Source: UBA3478 sp965662045 (lineage in GTDB: Bacteria > Bacteroidota > Bacteroidia > Flavobacteriales > Flavobacteriaceae). From it: 64,000 nucleotides of DNA. The notes below the pieces were generated by a model. The model was not told the DNA's origin and did not search any database. It was given only the letters and a program-made list of their open reading frames with translations. Positions 1-7,297 of this stretch are shown in pieces (positions within the stretch are counted from its first letter, which is position 1; each line of letters begins with the position of its first letter). A program made the position numbers and the translations under genes. The DNA is taken from assembly GCA_965662045.1 (NCBI GenBank), contig CBFIGE010000003.1, positions 1 to 64,000 of the forward strand, written 5' to 3'.

Positions 1-125
1 TCCTTAAAATATTCTATGACCCCAATTTCATATTCACTTAAATCAAGTAATAGGTCTCTCTCATCTTTTGAACATGATGATACAATAACTAATATAAATA
101 GTAGCAATAAAAATCTGTTATTCAT
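1..125 (-). CDS. Lipoprotein, 5' part only (hypothetical)
   Basis: The gene runs off the left edge of the window, so only its first 41 codons are visible. They begin with a short basic start (MNNR), a hydrophobic stretch and a lipobox ending VSSC (Cys18). This is a typical lipoprotein signal peptide, so the mature protein should be acylated at that cysteine and held in the outer or inner membrane. The residues after it are charged and leucine-rich and match no family I can name. The ATG on the complement of 123-125 is the only sensible start because it sits directly before the signal peptide. The function is unknown. Confidence 0.6.
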   Translation of the reverse strand, partial: MNNRFLLLLFILVIVSSCSKDERDLLLDLSEYEIGVIEYFK

Positions 126-271
126 ATTTCCTTGAATTTAAATTGTACTAAAAGAGAATAAAATTAAAATGCTTATTCTGCTTGAATATCTAAATGTATC
201 AAATTCGAAAAAATATGTGAAAAACTTATGTTCGAACGCACAAAATTTATATTCATAAAAAAATTCAAAAA

Positions 272-315
272 GGAAGGATTCGAACCTATAAGAAAGGTGT
301 GTTTATAAAAACACA
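272..315 (-). pseudogene. Possible degenerate tRNA 3' half
   Basis: On the minus strand the bases at 276-286 read GGTTCGAATCC, the usual tRNA T-arm loop core. Just upstream of it in that orientation is a 7-bp hairpin (298-315, TGTGTTT / AAACACA) where an anticodon arm could lie. No acceptor stem closes around them, and the T stem beyond the 3-bp core does not pair well. It lies just beyond the terminator of tRNA-Asp, where a tandem tRNA copy would be expected. Chance resemblance is also possible. Confidence 0.2.
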
Positions 316-363
316 AACGCTTGAAATAATCTCCTCAAAATACAGGGCGCGTTGTGTGAAATA

Positions 364-393
364 AAAAAACCGATTATTGCTAATCGGTTTTTT
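364..393 (-). terminator. Intrinsic terminator of tRNA-Asp (bidirectional)
   Basis: A 7-bp stem (CCGATTA / TAATCGG, loop TTGC) is flanked by six A on one side and six T on the other, so it can end transcription in either direction. It lies directly after the 3' end of the tRNA-Asp gene. Confidence 0.85.
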
Positions 394-394
394 G

Positions 395-469
395 CGGTCT
401 GGACGGGACTCGAACCCGCGACCCCCTGCGTGACAGGCAGGTATTCTAACCAGACTGAACTACCAGACC
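395..469 (-). tRNA. tRNA-Asp (GTC)
   Basis: A full cloverleaf can be drawn on the minus strand. The acceptor stem is GGTCTGG / CCAGACC, the anticodon stem CCTGC / GCAGG carries a loop with anticodon GTC, and the T-arm is GGGTTCGAGTCCC. The discriminator base is G, as expected for aspartate tRNA. The CCA end is not encoded. A strong promoter lies upstream (498-531) and a terminator follows directly (364-393), so it is a single-gene unit. Confidence 0.95.
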
Positions 470-497
470 ATTAAGAATTCTTCGCTTGAAGCGGCTG

Positions 498-531
498 CAA
501 ATATAGCTAACTAGGTTTAAACAGACAAAAA
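498..531 (-). promoter_or_regulatory. Promoter of tRNA-Asp
   Basis: Read on the minus strand, TTTG is followed after 20 bases by TATATTTG, a full match to the Bacteroidota promoter (TTTG and TAnnTTTG). It is followed by the GC-rich stretch CAGCCGC that the other tRNA promoters here also carry. Confidence 0.85.
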
Positions 532-593
532 CTTTTTTCTAAAAGATTCAAATTATAGTTCATCCCAAGAAGCAATTGCCTTTTATGCCTTCA

Positions 594-911
594 TTAGAGT
601 TGTTGATCTATAGCTTCAGCGTATACATTTTTTGGTGCAACACCCACTTGACGTGCTACAACCTCTCCGTCTTTAAAAACCAAAACAGTGGGGATGTTAC
701 GAACACCGTATTTGGCTGCAAATTGTTGATTTTCGTCTACATCTACTTTGCCAACTACAGCTTTTTCGGCGTATTCATCACTCAATTCATCAATAATTGG
801 ACCTACCATTCGGCATGGTCCACACCAGGCAGCCCAAAAATCTACAACAACTGGTTTATCACTTTTTAAAACTACATCTTCAAATGTAGCATCTGTAATT
901 TCTAATGCCAT
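594..911 (-). CDS. trxA: Thioredoxin
   Basis: This is a 105-residue classical thioredoxin, the normal length. The redox motif WCGPC is at residues 29-33 (Cys30 and Cys33) and the cis-proline is in NIPT (Pro74). It reduces protein disulphides in the cytoplasm, receiving electrons from thioredoxin reductase, which is not in this window. The ATG chosen gives the standard short N terminus (MALEITD). A TAACTTTG element lies on the minus strand at 937-944, about 26 bases before the start, and fits a promoter -7 box. The gene follows dnaE1 on the same strand, a pairing I recall from other flavobacteria. A second, cysteine-less thioredoxin fold lies at 58526. Confidence 0.97.
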   Translation of the reverse strand: MALEITDATFEDVVLKSDKPVVVDFWAAWCGPCRMVGPIIDELSDEYAEKAVVGKVDVDENQQFAAKYGVRNIPTVLVFKDGEVVARQVGVAPKNVYAEAIDQQL

Positions 912-936
912 TTTAATATTAACTAAATTTGATGTA

Positions 937-944
937 CAAAGTTA
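937..944 (-). promoter_or_regulatory. Likely -7 element of trxA promoter
   Basis: TAACTTTG on the minus strand matches TAnnTTTG exactly and lies in the 59-bp gap between dnaE1 and trxA. I see no clear TTTG at the right distance upstream, so only the -7 half is supported. Confidence 0.5.
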
Positions 945-970
945 CTTAAACTTATAGAATTTTGAAGGAA

Positions 971-3900
971 TCAATTCAGACTAAAATTCAATTCTAAATC
1001 TTCTAAAGCGTCTAACAAATTCGTATTGATATCAATTTTTTGTTTGTGACTTTTTAGTTGGAGATTGATTTCCGATTCTTGGTCGTGAAGGGCGAATTGC
1101 AACTTCTTTTTACCAGGGTATTGAGCTAATATATCCTTCAACTTCGTTATGCGATTTTCATTAACCTCTTCAGTCTTAAAAAATAGGGTTAATTTATTGC
1201 TGTAGTGCTCCATGACGTCTTGCAATAATTTAATATCGTTGAATTGTAGTCGAGGGTCTCCTTTCACTCCGGTTTCTTTATTGACCCAACCTTCTTTGAT
1301 GAAAATTTTCAAATGTAAAAAGTTATGAAGACCATAGAAGTGTTTGAATTTAAGGTATTCTTCTCCAAACATTCTAAATTGGTTCGAGCCGTTGTAATCT
1401 TCTATCGTAAGTAATCCCCAACCTTTACCATTTTTTGATATACGGTGCTCGAAGTCCGTCACAATTCCTGCAACAACAATTTCCTTATTAAGGAATTCTT
1501 TGAGGTCTTTTTGGAATAATGCGATGTTGCCTTTAGTAAATTGTTTGATTTCCCTTTTGAAGTCATCAAGAGGATGTCCCGTTAAATAAAGCCCAACCAC
1601 CTCTTTTTCTTTTCTAAGACATTCCATCGTGCCCCATGTTTCACAATCTGGAATAACGGGCGCATTAATTTGAACACTTTGGTCATCTTCGAATAAGTTG
1701 CCTTGAGATGCATTTTGATTTTCTTGATAACGTTGAGCCGATCTCATTGTTTTTTCTAAATAATTCATGCCGTCAGGAGTCTCTTGAAAGTACTGTGCTC
1801 TATGAGCTCCAAAAGAGTCGAAACAGCCAGCTAAGGCCATGTTCTCAATAGATTTTTTATTGGCAGCTCTCAAATCGATGCGTTTGGCTAAATCAAAAGA
1901 AGAAAAATACTCGCCATTTTCTTTTCTTTCGTCTACTATAGTTTGAACAGCTGACTTGCCAACACCTTTAATGGCACCCATTCCAAATCGAATTGCGTTA
2001 TTTTTATTTACCGAAAATTTATAGTAAGATTCGTTGATATCTGGCCCTAGAACTTCTAGTCCCATGCGCTTTGCCTCTTCCATAAAAAGGGTTACTTGTT
2101 CGAGTTGATTCATATTATTCGAAAGCACTGCAGCCATGTATTCAGCGGGATAATGTGCTTTTAAATAGGCCGTTTGATAAGCGATGTAGGCGTAACAAGT
2201 GGAGTGGGATTTATTAAAAGCGTAACTGGCAAAGGCTTCCCAATCCTTGTAGATTTTTTCGAGTACTTCTTGAGGATGTCCATTTTTAATTCCTCCATCA
2301 ATAAATTTTGGTCTGAGTTCGTCAATGAGATCAAATTTCTTTTTTCCCATGGCTTTTCGAAGAACATCCGCCTCACCTTTGGTAAAATCCGCTAATTTTT
2401 GAGACAACAACATCACCTGCTCTTGGTATACAGTAATACCATAAGTAGCTTCCAAATATTCTTTCATCTCAGGCAGGTCGTAGGTGATGGGTTCGACACC
2501 GTGCTTTCTATTGATAAAACTCGGAATGTATTCCAGAGGTCCAGGACGATAGAGGGCATTCATGGCGATTAAATCATCGAAAACAGAGGGTTTTAATTCC
2601 TTGAGGTATTTCTGCATTCCTCGAGATTCATATTGAAATATACCAACAGTGTCTCCTCTTTGAAAAAGCTCGTAGGTTTTGGTGTCATCCAAAGGAAATT
2701 CGTCGGGAACTAATTGAACCCCGCTTCGAGCTTTTACAATTTTAACCGTGTCTTTGATTAGGGTTAAGGTTTTTAAACCCAAGAAATCCATTTTGAGCAA
2801 TCCGGCATTTTCCACAACCGAGTTGTCAAATTGGGTAACCCACATGTCGGCATCCTTGGCGGTGGCTACAGGAATAAAATTGGTGATATCGTCTGGAGTG
2901 ATAATGACTCCACAGGCATGAATTCCTGTATTTCGAACGGTTCCTTCAATATTTTTGGCAAGCTGAAGGGTTTTTCCTAATTCATCGTTTCTCGAAGCAA
3001 TATTCTTGAGTTCATTGATTTTGGCTGCATCTTCAGATCTGTATTTCTTGGATAATTCGGCTTTATCCATATCCCAAATCTTTTTCAACTTCGTCATATC
3101 GGGGAGCAGCTTGGCCAATCGATCAGCTTCAGAAAGGGGTAAGTCTAATACTCTAGAGGTGTCTCGAATAGATGACTTACCAGCCATAGTACCGTAAGTA
3201 ATAATTTGAGCTACCTGATTAGAACCGTATTTGTCAATGACGTAATCAATCACTTTTTGACGTCCTTCATCATCAAAGTCAATGTCAATATCAGGCATAG
3301 ATACCCGATCTGGATTCAAAAATCGCTCAAAAAGGAGTTCGTATTCAATTGGGTCAATATTGGTGATTTTAAGGCAATAGGCCACGGCCGACCCAGCAGC
3401 TGAACCTCTTCCTGGACCAACTGAGACTCCCATATCCCTGGCCTCTCTAATGAAATCCTCCACAATTAAGAAATAGCCAGGATATCCTGAGTTTTCAATA
3501 ATCTGAAGCTCAAAATCTAAACGCGACTTTAAGTCTTTACCAATCTCTCCGTATCTCTCTTCTGCTCCTTCATAGGTAAGGTGTCTCAAATAGTTGTTTT
3601 CTCCTCTTTTACCACCGTCTACCAAATCTTGGTCCTCTAAAAAGTTATCAGGAATATCGAATTTGGGTAACAAGACTTCTCTGGCCAAATGATAATTTTC
3701 GACTTTAGATATGATTTCCGCAATGCTTTCAATGGCCTCAGGTAAGTCACTGAAGAGGGTTTTCATCTCTAGTTTGTTCTTGAAATAATATTGATTATTT
3801 GGCAATCCATATCTAAAGCCTCGGCCTCGACCTACTGGAGTTTCTTTGAGCTCTCCGTCTTTTACGCAAAGCAAAATATCTTGAACATCAGATTCTTCTT

Positions 3901-5305
3901 CAATGGCGTAGTACGAGTTGTTGGTTGCAACTAATTTGACTTGGTGTTTACTAGAAAATTTAATTAGACTTTTGTTTACGCGCTTTTCATCTTCCTGTTG
4001 ATGGCGCATAATTTCAAGATAGAAGTCTTCTCCGAATAGACTTTTCCACCAAATAATAGCTTCTTGAGCCTGTCTCTCACCCTGGTTTAAAATTTTAGAA
4101 GCAATTTCTCCTTGAAGATTTCCAGAGAGTACAATGAGGTCTTCCTTGTAGGTCTCTATGAGTTCTCTGTCAATTCGAGGGATGTAATAAAAACCTTCTG
4201 TATAAGCTTTAGAGCAGAGCTTGGTCAAGTTGTGGTATCCTCTTTTGTTTTTTGCCAAAAAAACCATGGAGTATCCGTAGTCTTTTCTAGTCTTTTCAAA
4301 ACGATTTTCTACAACATTCAGTTCACAACCCAATACCCCGAGTAAAGGTTCTTCCGGATGATTATCATTGTGTGCCTTGATTTCATCCATAAAAGTGAAT
4401 GCTCCCATCATATTTCCGTGATCGGTCAAGGCTAAAATTTGCATCTTTTGGGTTGAAGCAAGTTGAACCAGTCGTTTTGGAGACAGTGTACTTTGTAAAA
4501 TCGAAAAATGCGAATGATTGTGAAGATGTCCAAAAGGCAAATCTTTTAGGGCCTCAAAATGATTTTCTGCTTGCTTTTCGTTAGGATCATCGTCTTCTTG
4601 AGCTCTTACCAGTCTCAAAGAAGCCTCTTTTAAATTTTTATGCTTCAAGCCAATGCCTTCAATGACATCGGTATTGATAGTTCTAAAATTTTGATAGAAT
4701 TTCTGATTGAGATCGGGGTGTTTTTGTTCGAAATGGCCTTGTCGAATCAATTCGAAAAAACATCTAGTAGTGGCTTCAACATCAGCTGTGGCATTGTGCG
4801 CCTCAGCAAATGCTTGATTAAAAAGGTGCTGATGAAGTTCTGTTAAGGTAGGAAGCTTAAAACGTCCACCCCTACCGCCTGGAAGCATACAAAGCTGAGC
4901 GGTATCCTCAGTACACGTATCTAAAATAGGTTTTGAACTGAGCTTATTTTCTAGATTGATTCTGTAGAATTCACAGCCCATGATATTGATGTCAAAATCG
5001 ATATTTTGACCTACAATGAAGGAAGCTTTTGCGATAGCTTCATTAAATGCTATACATACCTCTTCAAGTGAAACACCTTCTGTTTTGGCTAAATCGGTTG
5101 AAATTCCGTGTATCTGTTCAGACTCATAGGGGATATTGAAACCATCAGGTCGAATTAAGAAATCTTTTTGCTCAACTAAAGAACCATCTATATCATGTAA
5201 TTGCCAGGCAATTTGAACGGCGCGTGGCCAGTTGTCCACATCGGTAATGGGAGCCCGATAGTTCTTAGGTAAACCTGTTGTTTCGGTATCGAATATGAGG
5301 AACAT
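971..5305 (-). CDS. dnaE: DNA polymerase III alpha subunit with fused proofreading exonuclease
   Basis: This is the 1444-residue main replicative polymerase, longer than the usual 1150-1200 because of an extra N-terminal domain. Residues 1-190 form a DnaQ-type DEDDh exonuclease: FDTETTG (Asp6, Glu8), NIDFD near 101 and HNATAD near 170-175. A PHP domain follows from about 258 (HLHNHSHFS). The palm carries the catalytic aspartate cluster PDIDID near 671-676. Finger, helix-hairpin and OB-fold regions follow. Polymerase and proofreader in one chain replace the separate epsilon subunit. It shares its upstream region with the divergent rpsP, and trxA lies downstream. The ATG chosen puts FDTETTG at the very N terminus, as in other flavobacterial DnaE proteins. 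Confidence 0.97.
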   Translation of the reverse strand: MFLIFDTETTGLPKNYRAPITDVDNWPRAVQIAWQLHDIDGSLVEQKDFLIRPDGFNIPYESEQIHGISTDLAKTEGVSLEEVCIAFNEAIAKASFIVGQNIDFDINIMGCEFYRINLENKLSSKPILDTCTEDTAQLCMLPGGRGGRFKLPTLTELHQHLFNQAFAEAHNATADVEATTRCFFELIRQGHFEQKHPDLNQKFYQNFRTINTDVIEGIGLKHKNLKEASLRLVRAQEDDDPNEKQAENHFEALKDLPFGHLHNHSHFSILQSTLSPKRLVQLASTQKMQILALTDHGNMMGAFTFMDEIKAHNDNHPEEPLLGVLGCELNVVENRFEKTRKDYGYSMVFLAKNKRGYHNLTKLCSKAYTEGFYYIPRIDRELIETYKEDLIVLSGNLQGEIASKILNQGERQAQEAIIWWKSLFGEDFYLEIMRHQQEDEKRVNKSLIKFSSKHQVKLVATNNSYYAIEEESDVQDILLCVKDGELKETPVGRGRGFRYGLPNNQYYFKNKLEMKTLFSDLPEAIESIAEIISKVENYHLAREVLLPKFDIPDNFLEDQDLVDGGKRGENNYLRHLTYEGAEERYGEIGKDLKSRLDFELQIIENSGYPGYFLIVEDFIREARDMGVSVGPGRGSAAGSAVAYCLKITNIDPIEYELLFERFLNPDRVSMPDIDIDFDDEGRQKVIDYVIDKYGSNQVAQIITYGTMAGKSSIRDTSRVLDLPLSEADRLAKLLPDMTKLKKIWDMDKAELSKKYRSEDAAKINELKNIASRNDELGKTLQLAKNIEGTVRNTGIHACGVIITPDDITNFIPVATAKDADMWVTQFDNSVVENAGLLKMDFLGLKTLTLIKDTVKIVKARSGVQLVPDEFPLDDTKTYELFQRGDTVGIFQYESRGMQKYLKELKPSVFDDLIAMNALYRPGPLEYIPSFINRKHGVEPITYDLPEMKEYLEATYGITVYQEQVMLLSQKLADFTKGEADVLRKAMGKKKFDLIDELRPKFIDGGIKNGHPQEVLEKIYKDWEAFASYAFNKSHSTCYAYIAYQTAYLKAHYPAEYMAAVLSNNMNQLEQVTLFMEEAKRMGLEVLGPDINESYYKFSVNKNNAIRFGMGAIKGVGKSAVQTIVDERKENGEYFSSFDLAKRIDLRAANKKSIENMALAGCFDSFGAHRAQYFQETPDGMNYLEKTMRSAQRYQENQNASQGNLFEDDQSVQINAPVIPDCETWGTMECLRKEKEVVGLYLTGHPLDDFKREIKQFTKGNIALFQKDLKEFLNKEIVVAGIVTDFEHRISKNGKGWGLLTIEDYNGSNQFRMFGEEYLKFKHFYGLHNFLHLKIFIKEGWVNKETGVKGDPRLQFNDIKLLQDVMEHYSNKLTLFFKTEEVNENRITKLKDILAQYPGKKKLQFALHDQESEINLQLKSHKQKIDINTNLLDALEDLELNFSLN

Positions 5306-5324
5306 AAAAAATTAGCTAAGAGGC

Positions 5325-5355
5325 TAAAAGTACAAACGAAAAGCATTTGTACAAC
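5325..5355 (-). promoter_or_regulatory. Candidate promoter of dnaE
   Basis: On the minus strand GTTG is followed after 19 bases by TACTTTTA, one base off TAnnTTTG. The spacing is exact. It lies back to back with the rpsP promoter, whose TTTG (5346-5349) falls inside this spacer. Confidence 0.5.
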
Positions 5356-5376
5356 TCATAAATTGCAGTATCTTTG
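5346..5376 (+). promoter_or_regulatory. Promoter of rpsP operon
   Basis: TTTG, exactly 19 bases, then TATCTTTG: a perfect match to the Bacteroidota consensus. The start of rpsP is 61 bases downstream, leaving a leader of about 50 bases. Confidence 0.85.
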
Positions 5377-5406
5377 CACGACTTTTAAACAATGTATTAA
5401 TAACCT

Positions 5407-5421
5407 GAGGTTTAGAACCTC
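5407..5421 (+). promoter_or_regulatory. Hairpin in rpsP leader
   Basis: GAGGTT-TAG-AACCTC is a perfect 6-bp hairpin with a 3-base loop, 15 bases before the rpsP start codon. There is no T tract, so it is not a terminator. A role in translational control of rpsP is possible but only inferred. Confidence 0.35.
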
Positions 5422-5436
5422 GCAAATTAATGTGAT

Positions 5437-6009
5437 ATGCCAGTACGTATTCGTCTACAAAGACACGGAAAAAAAGGTAAACCATTTTATTGGATCGTCG
5501 CTGCAGATTCAAGATCAAAGAGAGATGGTAAATTTTTAGAAAAATTAGGAATTTACAACCCCAACACTCACCCTGCCACAGTAGAGCTAGATGTTGAACG
5601 ATCTGTTCAGTGGATGCAGAACGGCGCTGAACCTTCAAATACGGCTCGTCACTTATTATCTTCAAAAGGAGCAATGCTAAAACTACACCTGGTAAAAGGT
5701 GTCGCAAAAGGTGCTTTGACTGAAGAACAAGTAGAAGAGCGTTTTCAAGCTTGGTTGAGCGAGAAAGAAAAGAGTAATCAATCTAAAATTGATGAAATAA
5801 ACAAATCTTCTAATGATCAGCGTTCTAAGGCACTTGAGGCTGAAAAAGAGGTAAGTGAGAAACGAGCGGCCGAGATTGCTGCGGCAAACGCTCCTGAACC
5901 AGTTGAAGAAGAAGCTGCTGAGGAAGAAGCTGTAGTTGAGGCGTCGTCAGAAGAGGCACCTGCAGAGGAGGCTTCTGAGGAAGAGCCAAAAGATGCTCAA
6001 GCAGAATAA
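5437..6009 (+). CDS. rpsP: 30S ribosomal protein S16 with acidic C-terminal extension
   Basis: The first 80 or so residues are a normal S16, opening MPVRIRLQRHGKKGKPFY, a protein of the 30S body that binds 16S rRNA. The chain is 190 residues long, about twice the bacterial norm. From roughly residue 105 it becomes a charged helix-like stretch, and from about 150 it is almost only Glu, Ala, Pro and Ser. Such tails are common in Bacteroidota S16 and should project from the ribosome surface. Its job is unknown. It is first in the operon rpsP-rimM-trmN6, with 6 bases to rimM. S16 and RimM both act in 30S maturation. Confidence 0.97.
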   Translation: MPVRIRLQRHGKKGKPFYWIVAADSRSKRDGKFLEKLGIYNPNTHPATVELDVERSVQWMQNGAEPSNTARHLLSSKGAMLKLHLVKGVAKGALTEEQVEERFQAWLSEKEKSNQSKIDEINKSSNDQRSKALEAEKEVSEKRAAEIAAANAPEPVEEEAAEEEAVVEASSEEAPAEEASEEEPKDAQAE

Positions 6010-6015
6010 ATCGTA

Positions 6016-6543
6016 ATGAAAAAAGAAGCCTGTTTCTTATTGGGATACATCGCTTCTAAGTACAGTTTTAAGGGTGAACTCTTGTTCAAATTGGATACTG
6101 ACGAACCCGAAGAATATGACAATATGGAATCTGTATTTGTGGCTATCGGCGCAAATATGATTCCATATTTTATTTTAGAACGCAGTTGGCACAAAAATAT
6201 GCTACGCGTTCGCCTTCAAGGAATTGAAACTGAAACAGATGCTTCAAATCTCATTGGAAGCGAATTGTATTTGCCGCTCAGCGCACTTAAAACCCTAAAA
6301 GAAGATCAGTTTTATTATCACGAAGTCATAGGGTTTTCTTTAATAGACCAAAATAACCAACAAATTGGAGTTGTCAAATCCGTGAATGATTCTACCGCTC
6401 AACATTTATTTGTAGCAGACTACAATGGTGTTTCTGTTCTCATTCCTTTGGTGGATGAATTTATCAAGAAAATAGACAAAAAAGCACAAGAAATTCACCT
6501 AAACTTACCAGAGGGTTTACTTGATTTATACCTCAATGCCTAG
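6016..6543 (+). CDS. rimM: Ribosome maturation factor RimM
   Basis: This protein of 175 residues has the usual two domains. The N-terminal RimM barrel (about 1-80) starts with the typical opening ACFLLGYIASKYSFKGEL. The C-terminal PRC-barrel (about 95-170) contains FYYHEVIGF and ends with the conserved IHLNLPEGLLDL. RimM helps assemble the 30S head and processes 16S rRNA together with S19. It lies just after rpsP, the partner order found in most bacteria. Its last codons overlap the start of the next gene. Confidence 0.95.
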   Translation: MKKEACFLLGYIASKYSFKGELLFKLDTDEPEEYDNMESVFVAIGANMIPYFILERSWHKNMLRVRLQGIETETDASNLIGSELYLPLSALKTLKEDQFYYHEVIGFSLIDQNNQQIGVVKSVNDSTAQHLFVADYNGVSVLIPLVDEFIKKIDKKAQEIHLNLPEGLLDLYLNA

Positions 6544-7261
6544 TTCGTTATTTAGGTTTAAAGCTTTTGCGATTGAGCAGGAAGAGGTGGCCATGAAAAT
6601 TGGCACTGATGGAGTGCTCTTGGGTGCGTGGGCTGAGATTCCACAAAGCGCAAATAACATCTTAGATATCGGTACGGGTACTGGTTTGCTCAGTTTACAA
6701 GCTGCTCAACGCACCTCAGGGGCAGCACAAATTATAGGCATAGACATAGATGTAAACGCAGTAATCACTGCAACTAAAAACTTTAAAAACAGTTCTTGGT
6801 CTTCAAATCTAGAGGCTTTACAGTTGGATGTTATCACTTCAAGTGACACCTTGGGATACAGTAAATTTGATTGTATTTTATGTAATCCTCCTTTCTTTGA
6901 TAGTGGGCCCATTGGTCCTAAAAGGGAGCGGAATATGGCGCGTAAAGCCTCTTACATGCCTTGGCCAATTCTCTTTGAAAGAATAGCTTCATTGTTGAGA
7001 GACAAGGGAATTGCTAATTTAATTTTACCCTTTGAATCCTTTGAAAGAGCTCGGAAATTGGCGCAAGACAATTACTTGTTTTTAAAGCGGTATTGTCTGG
7101 TAAAGGGTCATAAAGACGCCCCGGTTAAAAGGGTTTTAATGAGCCTAAGTCGAGAAAAAAGTGAAGAAATTAAAGATGAACAGATTATTGTTGAAATAGC
7201 ACGTCATCAATATACTAAAGCATATTATGATTTGGTTCAGCCATTTTATTTAAAATTGTGA
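6536..7261 (+). CDS. trmN6: tRNA1(Val) (adenine(37)-N6)-methyltransferase
   Basis: This is a class I SAM-dependent methyltransferase of about 241 residues. It has the SAM-binding loop NILDIGTGTGLLSLQ and the N6-adenine signature CNPPFF, which together identify the YfiC/TrmN6 family. That family methylates adenine 37 of valine tRNA. I chose the ATG at 6536, which overlaps the rimM stop by 8 bases. A TTG at 6521 would only add five residues inside rimM. Coupled translation with rimM is likely. The family also contains close relatives with other RNA targets, so the exact site is inferred. Confidence 0.85.
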   Translation: MPSSLFRFKAFAIEQEEVAMKIGTDGVLLGAWAEIPQSANNILDIGTGTGLLSLQAAQRTSGAAQIIGIDIDVNAVITATKNFKNSSWSSNLEALQLDVITSSDTLGYSKFDCILCNPPFFDSGPIGPKRERNMARKASYMPWPILFERIASLLRDKGIANLILPFESFERARKLAQDNYLFLKRYCLVKGHKDAPVKRVLMSLSREKSEEIKDEQIIVEIARHQYTKAYYDLVQPFYLKL

Positions 7262-7297
7262 ACTAGGAATCGTATTTTTGGAGCAAACAGAAGTGAT

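Noticed and set aside
2161..4846. Several open frames of 60-80 codons on the strand opposite or in another frame of dnaE
   Set aside because: They lie wholly inside a conserved gene, lack family motifs and have no promoter, so they are by-products of the dnaE coding sequence.
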